Below are positions 1-8,197 of a stretch of DNA of 59,117 nucleotides, one piece after another. The notes under the pieces are model-generated. The model was given only the letters and a program-made list of their open reading frames with translations. It was not told the origin of the DNA and searched no databases. Position numbers and translations under genes: made by a program. How positions within the stretch are numbered: position 1 is the first letter of the stretch; every line of letters begins with the position of its first letter. Source of the stretch: Candidatus Binataceae bacterium (GTDB lineage: Bacteria > Desulfobacterota > Binatia > Binatales > Binataceae); the NCBI GenBank assembly GCA_036495685.1, contig DASXMJ010000228.1, positions 1-59,117 on the forward strand, read 5' to 3'.

Positions 1-439
1 GACGCGATTTCTTCACCACTGACGCAATGGTGAGAGCAGCACCATAGCTCCGCAGTCGCGTCCTCTTGACGGGTGAGCCGGTATTTTCGACCGGCTCACC
101 CTCCTGTGCGATTAAAAATCCCTGAACCCCTTGAGGCTGCACATTCTCGTCCTGGTCACCGTGCAGAGGGCGCTGTGGCCCTGAGGATTTACGCCTGCAC
201 GACCGAAACCCCCACGGGGCATCGAGGCAGAACTTCGGGGCCGCCCTTGCGCATGGGACAACCGGCATTAAACCACGGTGGCACATGCAACGTCGTGAAT
301 GCCTTCCCGACTCGCCTATCGCGCCGACGTGACCGAGTGGCCAAAAAGCGGAGCGCGACAGGTAGATCCGTTTTTTTGCGACACCAGGCGAGGCAGTGCG
401 TTCAGGGATGGACAGTCCCTCTCTGCGCAAGTCGATCGC
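1..439. other. gene-poor left edge downstream of nuoG
   Basis: No recognisable gene lies between the window edge and the nuoG stop. It holds a perfect hairpin at 71-101 and a T7 run at about 375-381. A minus-strand frame is open from an ATG at 284-286 to the window edge, about 94 codons, but its sequence matches no family I know and its third codon positions are not GC-rich like the real genes here, so I treat it as chance. None of the next nuo genes (nuoH, nuoI) begins here. Confidence 0.5.
71..101. other. perfect 11-bp inverted repeat (hairpin)
   Basis: Arms 71-81 and 91-101 are exact reverse complements (GGGTGAGCCGG / CCGGCTCACCC) around a 9-nt loop. No T tract follows on either strand, so it is not a textbook Rho-independent terminator. 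It lies about 340 nt beyond the nuoG stop on the side where nuoBFG transcription would run out, so an mRNA 3'-end structure is possible. Confidence 0.5.
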
Positions 440-2020
440 TTATTCTGAAAGGTCGCGGCCGTGCTGGCCGAGGTCGAAGGTCATGCCACGAAACGCCGGC
501 TCTTCTCTCGCCATTTCCGCGAAAACCGCCTCGGCGGTATAGCGACGCTCGGCGCCATCGAGCGCGCGTCCCAGCCGCGCGATTGCTTCGACGGCAGGGA
601 GTGCCTGTCCGGGCGGCGGAAACGCGCTCTGAATGCGTTGCACGCGGCCTTTGAAGTTTGTGAAGCTGCCGTCTATTTCCGGGTAGGCGGCAATCGGCCA
701 TATCTGGTTGGCCATCTGACCGGTCAGATTGGCCTCCGTGTCCAGCACCAGCAGATAATCCAGCGGTCCAAATCGCTTCAGGAATTCCTCTTCGCCGAGC
801 ACTCTAACCAGGTCGGCGCGCACGGTGATCAGCATTTTCAGCTCGCCGGCCGCGATCGCATGGGTGAGAGAATCGAGTGCCGCGAGCGGGATGCCAAGCG
901 CTTGCAGGCCTCGGGCATTGGGGTTCTTGTTGGCGCGAATCAGCAGGTCATCGTCGCCGCTGCTCCCCGGCGCCGACCAGTCAAGACCGGCTATGCGATC
1001 CGATCCGATGGTCGTCGCGAGCAGTTGCTTGAGCGCGAAAGCCTCCTCGTTGGTCGCCTGCGCTCCCACTACCGCGCCGATTGCGTTCGCGCCCGATTGA
1101 CCGCCGATTTCCATGATCCGCGTCGCCGCGCGGCGCAGCGCCTCGGGCCATCCTTCCACCACCATTCGATCATCGGACTGGCGCAGCGGCGTGGTCAGGC
1201 GGGTTTCGGTCTGAAGGGCCGTGAAGCTGTGCCGCCCTTCATCGCACATCCAGTAGCTGTTGACCTCGGGGTTATGGCGCGGCTTGTAGCGATAGATTCG
1301 CCCGCGCTGGTGGTGAATGTCGATCGCACATCCGCGTTCGCAGCCCGCGCATACCGAGGGCGTGCGATGCAGGTACCAGACCCGCATCCGGAAGCGAAAG
1401 TCCTTCTCGGTCAGCGCACCTACCGGACAGATATCGATAACATTGCCGGCGTACCGGTTGTTGATCGGTTTGCCGGGATAATGATCGATCTCGTTGTGAT
1501 CGCCACGGCCGAAAATCGCCAACTCGCTGGTGTGGGTAATCTCATCGAAGAACCGCGTACAGCGCGCACACAGGATGCAGCGCTCCTGGTCCAGCATAAC
1601 GTCCGAGCCGACATCGATCGCCTTGCCCTTCTTGTTCTTCTTACCAAGTTGAAAGCGCGACGGCTGTTGGTCGTAGTCCATGTAGTAGTCTTGCAGCTTG
1701 CACTCGCCAGCCTGATCGCACACCGGACAATCGATCGGATGATTGATGAGCAGAAATTCCAGCACCGCTTTCTGCGCGGTCTTGGTGCGATCGCTGGTGG
1801 TGTGCACCACCATTCCATCCGCGGCCCGTGTGTTGCACGCGATTTGCAGCTTGGGCGCTTTTTCCACGTCGACCAGGCACATCCGGCAGTTGCCGGGAAT
1901 CGACAACCCCGGATGATAGCAATAGTGCGGAATCTCAATTCCCGCGTGATCTGCCGCTTGGATCAGGTTCAGTCCGTCTGCGACTTCGATTTCCTTGCCG
2001 TCGATGGTGAGCTTCGGCAT
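440..2020 (-). CDS. nuoG: NADH-quinone oxidoreductase subunit G (short form)
   Basis: Iron-sulfur subunit of the peripheral arm of complex I, carrying electrons from NuoE/F toward the quinone site. The N-terminal [2Fe-2S] ligands are Cys34, 45, 48 and 62. A His-Cys3 [4Fe-4S] site follows (His94, Cys98, 101, 107), then Cys148, 151, 154 and 197. A further CxxCxxxC at 223-230 with Cys258 matches the extra N7-type cluster of bacterial NuoG. At 526 aa it is shorter than E. coli NuoG, but short forms with a reduced molybdopterin-oxidoreductase-like region are known, and I see no lesion. Its ATG shares one base with the nuoF stop (TGATG), so the two are translationally coupled. Confidence 0.93.
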   Translation of the reverse strand: MPKLTIDGKEIEVADGLNLIQAADHAGIEIPHYCYHPGLSIPGNCRMCLVDVEKAPKLQIACNTRAADGMVVHTTSDRTKTAQKAVLEFLLINHPIDCPVCDQAGECKLQDYYMDYDQQPSRFQLGKKNKKGKAIDVGSDVMLDQERCILCARCTRFFDEITHTSELAIFGRGDHNEIDHYPGKPINNRYAGNVIDICPVGALTEKDFRFRMRVWYLHRTPSVCAGCERGCAIDIHHQRGRIYRYKPRHNPEVNSYWMCDEGRHSFTALQTETRLTTPLRQSDDRMVVEGWPEALRRAATRIMEIGGQSGANAIGAVVGAQATNEEAFALKQLLATTIGSDRIAGLDWSAPGSSGDDDLLIRANKNPNARGLQALGIPLAALDSLTHAIAAGELKMLITVRADLVRVLGEEEFLKRFGPLDYLLVLDTEANLTGQMANQIWPIAAYPEIDGSFTNFKGRVQRIQSAFPPPGQALPAVEAIARLGRALDGAERRYTAEAVFAEMAREEPAFRGMTFDLGQHGRDLSE

Positions 2021-3342
2021 CAGGCGTGCTCTTCTTCGTACGCGCTATGCGCGGGAGGCGCGAGACGTCCGTCGCGGTCGCGGAACGGGCAGCGCCCCAG
2101 CCGCACGTGATCTTCGAACTCGGACCGGAACTTGGTAATGAAGCCGCGCGTCGGCATCGAGAGTGAATCTGCCAGCACGCAGATGGTATTGCCTTCCATG
2201 TTGCTCGCGATGTTGAGCATCAAATCGAGGTCCTGCTGCTTGCCGCGCCCCGCTTCCATGTCCACCATCAGCTTCTCGATCCATCCGCATCCCTCGCGAC
2301 ACGGCGTGCACTGCCCGCACGACTCGTGATGGAAGAAATGCGCTACCGTACGGAGCACGTCGACCATGCAGGTGTCGTCGTGCATCACCATCACGCCCGC
2401 GGTCCCCATCAGCGACCCGGCCGCGCGCACCGAATCGAAATCCATCATCACCTTCTCAGCTTCGGCGGCGGTAAAAGGTGGAAAGGACGCGCCCCCCGGA
2501 ATGACCGCCTTGAGCTTGCGTCCGCCGGTGATTCCTCCGCCGACCTCGTGGATCAGGTCCTTCAGCGGAAATCCCATCGGCAGCTCATAGAGTCCCGGTT
2601 TGTTGATGTGGCCCGAAAGGCAAAAAAGCTTCGGCCCGGGGCTCTTCTCGGGACCGATCGATCGATACCAGTCCGCGCCCTTTTTGATGATCCACGGCAC
2701 ATTCGAGAGCGTCTCGACGTTGTTGACTACAGTGGGCGACCCGAATGCCCCTTGGATGGCCGGAAACGGAGGACGGTTGCGGGGATAGCCGCGTTTACCC
2801 TCGAGCGATTCCAGGAGCCCGGTCTCCTCTCCGCAGATGTAAGCGCCCGCGCCGCGATGGGTGTAAATCTCCACGTCGAAACCGGAGCCCATGACGTTCT
2901 TGCCGAGATAGCCCTTGGCCCGAGCTTCGGCAATCGCGGTTTCGACAATTTTCTTCTGAACCGTAAACTCGCCGCGAAAATATATATACGCGACGTGCGA
3001 GTTAACCGCGCGGCATGCGATCAGAACCCCCTCGATGACCTGGTGGGGATCGAGTTCGAGCTGGTAGCGATTGGCGAAGGTTCCCGGCTCGCTTTCATCC
3101 GCGTTGCAGCACACGTAGACGGGTTTCTTCGAGTCCCTGGGAATAAAGCTCCACTTGGTGCCGGTTGGAAACGCCGCCCCGCCCCGCCCACGGAGATTCG
3201 AGTTCTTGACCTCGTTAATAATCTCTTCGGGCTTCATGTCGAACAGCGCCTTGCGCAGCGCCTGGTAGCCGCCGTTCGCTTCGTACACCTCAAGCCGTCG
3301 GATATCAGGGATATCCAGCCAGCGCGTAAGAATTCGTTCCAT
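2020..3342 (-). CDS. nuoF: NADH-quinone oxidoreductase subunit F
   Basis: Flavoprotein that oxidises NADH in complex I through FMN and one [4Fe-4S] cluster. The glycine-rich NADH/FMN region is at about residues 50-62 (LRGRGGAAFPTG), and the second glycine-rich segment at about 163-172 ends in GAYICGEE. The N3 cluster ligands are Cys342, 345, 348 and 388 (SCGQCTPC). The length, 440 aa, is normal. It lies between nuoB (31 nt upstream) and nuoG (1-nt overlap). Its usual partner NuoE is absent from the cluster; the only NuoE-like gene in the window is fdsG, 30 kb away. Confidence 0.95.
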   Translation of the reverse strand: MERILTRWLDIPDIRRLEVYEANGGYQALRKALFDMKPEEIINEVKNSNLRGRGGAAFPTGTKWSFIPRDSKKPVYVCCNADESEPGTFANRYQLELDPHQVIEGVLIACRAVNSHVAYIYFRGEFTVQKKIVETAIAEARAKGYLGKNVMGSGFDVEIYTHRGAGAYICGEETGLLESLEGKRGYPRNRPPFPAIQGAFGSPTVVNNVETLSNVPWIIKKGADWYRSIGPEKSPGPKLFCLSGHINKPGLYELPMGFPLKDLIHEVGGGITGGRKLKAVIPGGASFPPFTAAEAEKVMMDFDSVRAAGSLMGTAGVMVMHDDTCMVDVLRTVAHFFHHESCGQCTPCREGCGWIEKLMVDMEAGRGKQQDLDLMLNIASNMEGNTICVLADSLSMPTRGFITKFRSEFEDHVRLGRCPFRDRDGRLAPPAHSAYEEEHA

Positions 3343-3373
3343 CGCGTACCGATTAAACGGGCTGCGGGGCGAA

Positions 3374-3910
3374 CTAAGCCGCCTGATGCTTATCGCTGAG
3401 CGCGAGGAGTTTCTGCTTCTGCCCCTGAATCTTGCGCTGCAACGCCATCAACGCGTCCAGGACCGACTCGGGCCGCGGCGGACATCCCGGCACATACACG
3501 TCGACCGGCACGATTCGATCGATCCCGGGAAGGGTCGCGTAATTGTCATAAAACCCGCCGGTCGATGCGCACGCGCCGAAGGCCATTACCCATTTCGGCT
3601 CACCCATCTGCTCGTAGACTCTGCGCAGGATTGGCCCCTGACGAACCGACACGGTTCCAATAACCATGAGGAGGTCCGCTTGCCGCGGCGTGAACCGCGG
3701 CAGCAGCGCACCAAATCGATCGATGTCGTACGGCGTCATGGACAGCGACATGTACTCCATCGCGCAGCACGCGGTCGCGAAAGGATAGGGAAAGATGGAA
3801 AACTTTCGTGCCCAGCCGAGTGCCTTGTCTAGCCGCGTCAGAATCGCGGTGTCGCCGAGCAGAATTTCGTCACCCTTCGACAACGCTTTCACATTGTCAC
3901 TGGCTGTCAT
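3374..3910 (-). CDS. nuoB: NADH-quinone oxidoreductase subunit B
   Basis: Carries the terminal N2 [4Fe-4S] cluster that reduces quinone in complex I. The ligands are the tandem Cys48-Cys49 (ATACCAME), Cys114 and Cys143 (PGCPPRPE). I start it at the ATG at 3910 (MTASDNVKAL), giving 178 aa; the frame is open further upstream, but that stretch does not resemble the family. It is first of a minus-strand nuoB-nuoF-nuoG run. The nuoA, C, D and membrane-arm genes are not beside it, and an alcohol dehydrogenase lies upstream instead. Confidence 0.93.
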   Translation of the reverse strand: MTASDNVKALSKGDEILLGDTAILTRLDKALGWARKFSIFPYPFATACCAMEYMSLSMTPYDIDRFGALLPRFTPRQADLLMVIGTVSVRQGPILRRVYEQMGEPKWVMAFGACASTGGFYDNYATLPGIDRIVPVDVYVPGCPPRPESVLDALMALQRKIQGQKQKLLALSDKHQAA

Positions 3911-4183
3911 TGGTGCCTCTATGATCTCAAGGTAGCAAGCGATCCTCGCGCGGGTCAATGAACGGGCGGAAACCAGAGGATTGCGGCGGACTCTTGTGCT
4001 CGGAACTTGGGCATCCGGCTGGGCCCGACCGACGAAAATCCCGACTCTCGACCAATCGACCAGTCCACTTTCCGCGCCCGAAGCGATCGGAAAGCGGACG
4101 CTTCGCAACAATTCCGTGGCTTGTCTTCAACTCTGCTTTGCTGGAAGCGAAGGTTGCTGCTCGCTGCAATCCTCTCCAGAACG

Positions 4184-5185
4184 TCACGACAGCCGCAGGA
4201 CCGCCGCGCCCTTTATCTCATCGTGCTTCAGCATCCCAAGCGCGACGTTGGCCTCCGACAGCCCGAATGCGACGGTGTGGGTGCGCACCGGAACTTCCCC
4301 GGCAATTTTGAGGAACTCTTGTGCGTCGGCGCGAGTGTTGGCCGTGACGCTTCGAATTTCGCGCTCATAAAACAAGTGCTTCTCGTAATCCAGCTGTGGA
4401 ATCGGACTCAGATAGATACCTGCAATCGCGAGGATGCCTCCGCGATCCAGTGCTTCCAGCGCCGGCAACACCAGGTTGCCCGCGGGTGCGAACAGGATTG
4501 CAGCGTCGAGCGGCGCCGGAGGAGACTCGTCCGCGTCCCCGATCCACTCGGCGCCGAGCTGCGATGCCAAGTCGCGGTGCACTCCCCCGCGGCTCATCAC
4601 GAACACGCGGCATCCCCAGTGCTTCAGCACTTGGAGTGCGATATGCGCGGAGCCGCCGAATCCGTAGAGACCAACGGTAGCACCGGGCCCGATGTCGGCG
4701 CGTTTTATTGCGCGAAACCCGATGATTCCCGCGCACAACAACGGCGCTGCCTCTTCATCACCAATCGTGTCCGGCAACCGGTACACAAACTTCTCGCGCG
4801 CCACCGCGTACTCGGCGTAGCCGCCATCATGGTCCCATCCCGTGAAGCGTGCGTTAGGACACAAGTTCTCGCGACCGCGCAGGCAATAGGCGCAGGTTCC
4901 GCAAGTCTCGCGCAACCATGCAATTCCAACCCGCGCTCCTTGCGCAAACCCCGTGGCGCCCAAACCGCGCTTCTCGACGGTGCCTACGATCTCGTGTCCA
5001 GGAATCACCCGTGGGAGCCGAGGGGGGAGATCCCCTTCGGCGACGTGCAAGTCGGTGCGGCACACACCGCAGGTGAGGATTCGAACCAGAACCTCGCCCG
5101 GTCCTGGATCCGGAACGGCCGTCTCGACTTCGCGAAGCGGCGCCGATTCGATGGGCGCCGGCTCATGCACCGCCATCGCTTTCAT
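4184..5185 (-). CDS. zinc-dependent alcohol dehydrogenase (MDR family)
   Basis: Medium-chain NAD(P)-dependent alcohol dehydrogenase, 333 aa. Catalytic zinc ligands are visible as Cys42 (CGVCRTDLH), His64 (PGHE) and Cys151. The structural zinc loop has Cys95, 98, 101 and 109 (CGTCAYCLRGRENLC). A Rossmann signature GLYGFGGSAH sits at about 172-180. It most resembles the AdhA/AdhP-like group acting on primary alcohols or aldehydes; the true substrate cannot be read from the sequence. It is on the nuoB strand but 273 nt upstream, so probably a separate transcript. Confidence 0.88.
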   Translation of the reverse strand: MKAMAVHEPAPIESAPLREVETAVPDPGPGEVLVRILTCGVCRTDLHVAEGDLPPRLPRVIPGHEIVGTVEKRGLGATGFAQGARVGIAWLRETCGTCAYCLRGRENLCPNARFTGWDHDGGYAEYAVAREKFVYRLPDTIGDEEAAPLLCAGIIGFRAIKRADIGPGATVGLYGFGGSAHIALQVLKHWGCRVFVMSRGGVHRDLASQLGAEWIGDADESPPAPLDAAILFAPAGNLVLPALEALDRGGILAIAGIYLSPIPQLDYEKHLFYEREIRSVTANTRADAQEFLKIAGEVPVRTHTVAFGLSEANVALGMLKHDEIKGAAVLRLS

Positions 5186-5648
5186 GATTGCGAGTCTCTG
5201 CTCAATCTTAGAACAGAACTAAGGCGAGGTGGAGCCTCCAAGGTCTCAGGTCGTTTAGGTTCATAAACCGCCAGTGTCGCAGCGACCATTGATTCCTTCA
5301 CCGCGGTATGGGATCGAGAGTGAGCTGGCTCGAGCGGCAGACGGCTTAAATCCGAAAACTGTACTGACTAGACCTTCAGGTCGGAACGGGTTGCTGGTCG
5401 GCTCGGACGCGGTCCTGCGTATTGACCGTTCGAAAGCACTTGGCGACCGCGCCCGCCAAATTCATCGATCGACCGAAGGCGACAGATCGACTAAAGCGCT
5501 GGAGATGTCCGAAAGCTGCGCAATCCGGGTTCGTTGTTGCTGACGAATCGGTGGCGCGCGGGTGAAGACATCAACGAATCACAAGTTAATTTGGGGACCG
5601 TTGGGCTAGTTTATGCCATGATCCCACAAAGTTGCGGAGAGATAAGCG
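5186..5648. other. intergenic region, no gene seen
   Basis: This separates the divergent alcohol dehydrogenase and repeat-protein genes. An 89-codon plus-strand frame at 5274-5543 has no ribosome-binding site or family resemblance and is probably chance. The last 60 nt should contain the promoter of the downstream gene, whose ribosome-binding site (GGAGAG) is about 8 nt before its ATG. I could not assign a convincing -35/-10 pair. Confidence 0.5.
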
Positions 5649-6152
5649 ATGCAGCAGGGCGAACTGATCGAGCGGATTATACGGTTGGAACGGCAGCAGG
5701 CTGAGCTTAAAAGCGCAAATCGCCGGCTTCGTCTGGCGACGGGTGCTTTGCTGCTGTTTGCGGGTGCAGGGGTTTTGATGGCGCAGATGCCGAGAGCGGC
5801 GCAGAACCGAAGCCTCGAAGCCGAACAATTCGTGCTCCGCGACAGCCAAGGCTCTGTGAGGGGTGCGATGGGTATCGGTGAGAACGGGACGGTCGGCATT
5901 AACCTGGACGATGCCAAAGGCGCAACCAGGATCAGTATAGATCTTACGGCGGACGGATCGCCCGGCGTGGATCTCTACGATCAGAGCGGCAGAGAACGCG
6001 CGACGATGGCGCTGGGGCCGGAAGGAACGCCGGGCCTTGGACTCTATGATGCAAACGGCAGGTTACGAACTTCCCTCGATGTCCCCGCCGCGAAAACTCC
6101 GGGACTGGCCTTCTACCACCCGGACGGCAAGCCGGCGTGGGGTGCGCCCTGA
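5649..6152 (+). CDS. membrane-anchored short tandem-repeat protein
   Basis: I do not recognise a named family; 167 aa. Residues 1-30 form a charged, probably coiled-coil N-terminus, followed by a hydrophobic segment at about 31-47 (LATGALLLFAGAGVLMAQ) that acts as a signal anchor. From about residue 58 the protein consists of four to five repeats of about 23-25 residues with the pattern [F/L]xxxxGxxRxxxxxxxxxGxxG, for example LYDQSGRERATMALGPEGTP and LYDANGRLRTSLDV. The regular glycines and alternating hydrophobics suggest a beta-rich repeat fold outside the membrane. A GGAGAG ribosome-binding site precedes the ATG. It is probably cotranscribed with the lipoprotein gene 45 nt downstream. Confidence 0.75.
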   Translation: MQQGELIERIIRLERQQAELKSANRRLRLATGALLLFAGAGVLMAQMPRAAQNRSLEAEQFVLRDSQGSVRGAMGIGENGTVGINLDDAKGATRISIDLTADGSPGVDLYDQSGRERATMALGPEGTPGLGLYDANGRLRTSLDVPAAKTPGLAFYHPDGKPAWGAP

Positions 6153-6197
6153 GGGCCGCGTGGGGCCGCGCTGCAGCTAAGGTGGAGGACTTCCTCA

Positions 6198-6515
6198 ATG
6201 GAACGCGCAATCCTGACCATCGTTGCGCTGAGTGTGTTGGCGGGACTCGGACTCAGCGGGTGTGTTGGACCTGGATACGGCCCGACCTACGGCTATCCAG
6301 AGTATGGTTACGCGCCTTACTCTTATGGGTTCCCCGTCTACGCAAGTGGTTACCAGCCGGATTTCGTCGTGCATCATCCGTGGGAAGAGCATCATGCGTA
6401 TGGACATCCCGCTCACTTCTTCCGCGCCCCAGAAGCGGGCCACCCGGGCGGCGGCTTTGCCGGGCATCCCGGCGGAGGAGGCTTCGGCGGTAGCGGTCAC
6501 GGTGGCCGACGCTAG
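6198..6515 (+). CDS. Gly/His/Tyr-rich small lipoprotein
   Basis: A 105-aa protein with a lipoprotein signal peptide: hydrophobic residues 4-18 and a lipobox ending LSGC at about residue 22. The mature part is low in complexity: a Tyr/Pro/Gly segment (about 25-52), a His-rich segment (HHPWEEHHAYGHPAHF), then a Gly/His tail. His clustering could bind metal, but this is inference. A good ribosome-binding site (GGTGGAGG) sits about 10 nt before the ATG. It follows the repeat-protein gene on the same strand, suggesting a shared envelope role. Confidence 0.72.
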   Translation: MERAILTIVALSVLAGLGLSGCVGPGYGPTYGYPEYGYAPYSYGFPVYASGYQPDFVVHHPWEEHHAYGHPAHFFRAPEAGHPGGGFAGHPGGGGFGGSGHGGRR

Positions 6516-6792
6516 ACTTCGGTCTCCTCGAAGCTTCCGGAACACCCCTCTTTTCAAGAGTTGCGCAACTTCGCTTCCACGTTAGTTTGGAGACAACTGC
6601 CTAAGCGGGTACCTCAGAGTAAGGCAGGAGAATCTCAGTGGGCAAATTAAGGAGGGGAATGATTGTCGATAGCGCACGAATTAGTGCTGGATGAACTGCG
6701 CGCAGAAGACTACTTCGCCGAACCTCACTTACCGCGACATCATTCGCGGCAACCTCCGTTCCCCGCCGCAGATCCTCACGACCCGGGAGGGA

Positions 6793-8196
6793 TCAGAGTT
6801 CGAAGTCGGCTTCTTCGATAATTTTTCCCGTGCGATACAGAAAACGATTTCCCAGCACACCGTCGATGACCCGATGGTCATACGACAGCGCCAGATACAT
6901 CATCGCGCGAATCGCGATCGCATCTTCGCCATCGACATCGATCACCATGGGCCGCTTCTTGAGTTCGCCCATGCGCAGAATTCCCATCTGGGGCTGATTG
7001 ATAATCGCGAAGCCAAAAAGATTTCCCTCACGACCGGGATTCGACAAGGTGAAACTCCCACCGGCCAGATCGTCGGCGGTGATTTTGCGGTCGGCGATCT
7101 TGCGTCGCAAGGTTTCAATTTCGCGCGCGATACCAACTACCGACAATCCTTCAGCCCGCTTGAGCACTGGCACCAGCAAGCCTTCCTCGGCGTCCATTGC
7201 GATGCCGAGGTTGATCTCCTTCCTGATTACCAGGGAATCGCCCACCACCGCCGCGTTCATCCGCGGGAATTCCTTGAGCGCCCGGACAGTGGCGGCTGCC
7301 ACCAGGGGCAGCAAGGTGAGCCCGAACCCCTCGCGCTCCTGAAACGCATGCTTGTGCGCCTCGCGCAGGCGCGTCACGCGCGTCATGTCAATCTCCGCTA
7401 GGGTCCCGACGTGCGGAGAATGAGTCTTTGAATAGACCATATGCTCCGCAATGAGCTTGCGCCTGCGCGTGAAGGGTTCGGCTACATCACCCTGGTGAGG
7501 TTGATAGACGGGCGGCAAGTAGGCTCCGCCCGCGCGTCCCGCGGCTGCGGGGGGCACGGCCGCGAGCGGGGGCGTGACGACTGCACCGGGCGGCGCAGGT
7601 TTTGTGGAGGTCGCCGGGGCCGACCCGCTGCGCAGCGAATCCAGATACTGCTGGAGATCGCGCTTGGTTACCCGCCCATCGATTCCCGTGCCGGAGATCA
7701 GATCGAGATCGACGTCATGTTCCTGCGCCATCCGCAGTACCACCGGAGAATAGCGCCTCGGCGCTCCCCCGTCGGCTCCCGGAGCGGCCGGTGTGCGACG
7801 CGGAGCGGGCCTGACCACAGCAGGCGGCGCGATTGCGGCAGGGTCGGGTTCCGACTGCGATTCGCCTACCGCTCTGAGCCACGGCTCCGGCGGGTGCGCC
7901 TCGGGCCGGGAGGGGTTCACTGGGGTTCTGGGAGCACTTTCCTGCGCCCTTCCGCCATCGCGCTCTTCGATGATCGCGAGCCGGCCTCCAACCGGAATCG
8001 TCTCACCTTCCTGCGCAACTATCCTTGCGATGCGCCCGGTCCCGGGCGATGGGATTTCGGTGTCGACTTTGTCGGTCGAGATTTCGCACAGTGGCTGATC
8101 CTCCTTTACCAGATCACCCTCTTTCACCAGCCACTTGGTGACGGTCCCTTCCACCACGCTCTCGCCCATTTGCGGCATCGCGACTTCGATAGCCAT
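6793..8196 (-). CDS. 2-oxoacid dehydrogenase E2 (dihydrolipoamide acyltransferase)
   Basis: Acyltransferase core of a pyruvate, branched-chain or acetoin dehydrogenase complex; 467 aa. One N-terminal lipoyl domain (about 1-78) has the lipoylated Lys43 in ISTDKVDTE. A Pro/Ala-rich linker leads to a peripheral-subunit-binding domain at about 141-180 (RRYSPVVLRMAQE). The C-terminal catalytic domain ends with the active-site motif YDHRVIDG, with His441 and Asp445. The ATG lies 1 nt after the E1-beta stop region, so the genes are tightly coupled. No E3 (dihydrolipoamide dehydrogenase) gene is in the window. Confidence 0.93.
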   Translation of the reverse strand: MAIEVAMPQMGESVVEGTVTKWLVKEGDLVKEDQPLCEISTDKVDTEIPSPGTGRIARIVAQEGETIPVGGRLAIIEERDGGRAQESAPRTPVNPSRPEAHPPEPWLRAVGESQSEPDPAAIAPPAVVRPAPRRTPAAPGADGGAPRRYSPVVLRMAQEHDVDLDLISGTGIDGRVTKRDLQQYLDSLRSGSAPATSTKPAPPGAVVTPPLAAVPPAAAGRAGGAYLPPVYQPHQGDVAEPFTRRRKLIAEHMVYSKTHSPHVGTLAEIDMTRVTRLREAHKHAFQEREGFGLTLLPLVAAATVRALKEFPRMNAAVVGDSLVIRKEINLGIAMDAEEGLLVPVLKRAEGLSVVGIAREIETLRRKIADRKITADDLAGGSFTLSNPGREGNLFGFAIINQPQMGILRMGELKKRPMVIDVDGEDAIAIRAMMYLALSYDHRVIDGVLGNRFLYRTGKIIEEADFEL

Positions 8197-8197
8197 A

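Noticed and set aside
1..286. Partial minus-strand ORF open to the left edge
   Set aside because: No family resemblance, no ribosome-binding site and atypical third codon positions.
323..345. A tRNA-Ser-like 5' half (GACCGAGTGG) near the left edge
   Set aside because: No matching anticodon stem or T-loop follows.
461..3399. Long plus-strand frames of 549 and 357 codons opposite nuoG and nuoF
   Set aside because: Antisense shadows caused by GC-rich codon use; the nuo genes on the other strand carry all family motifs.
5073..5088. A tRNA T-arm-like run on the minus strand inside the alcohol dehydrogenase gene
   Set aside because: It encodes the conserved LVRILTCGVC region, and no acceptor, D-arm or anticodon arm surrounds it.
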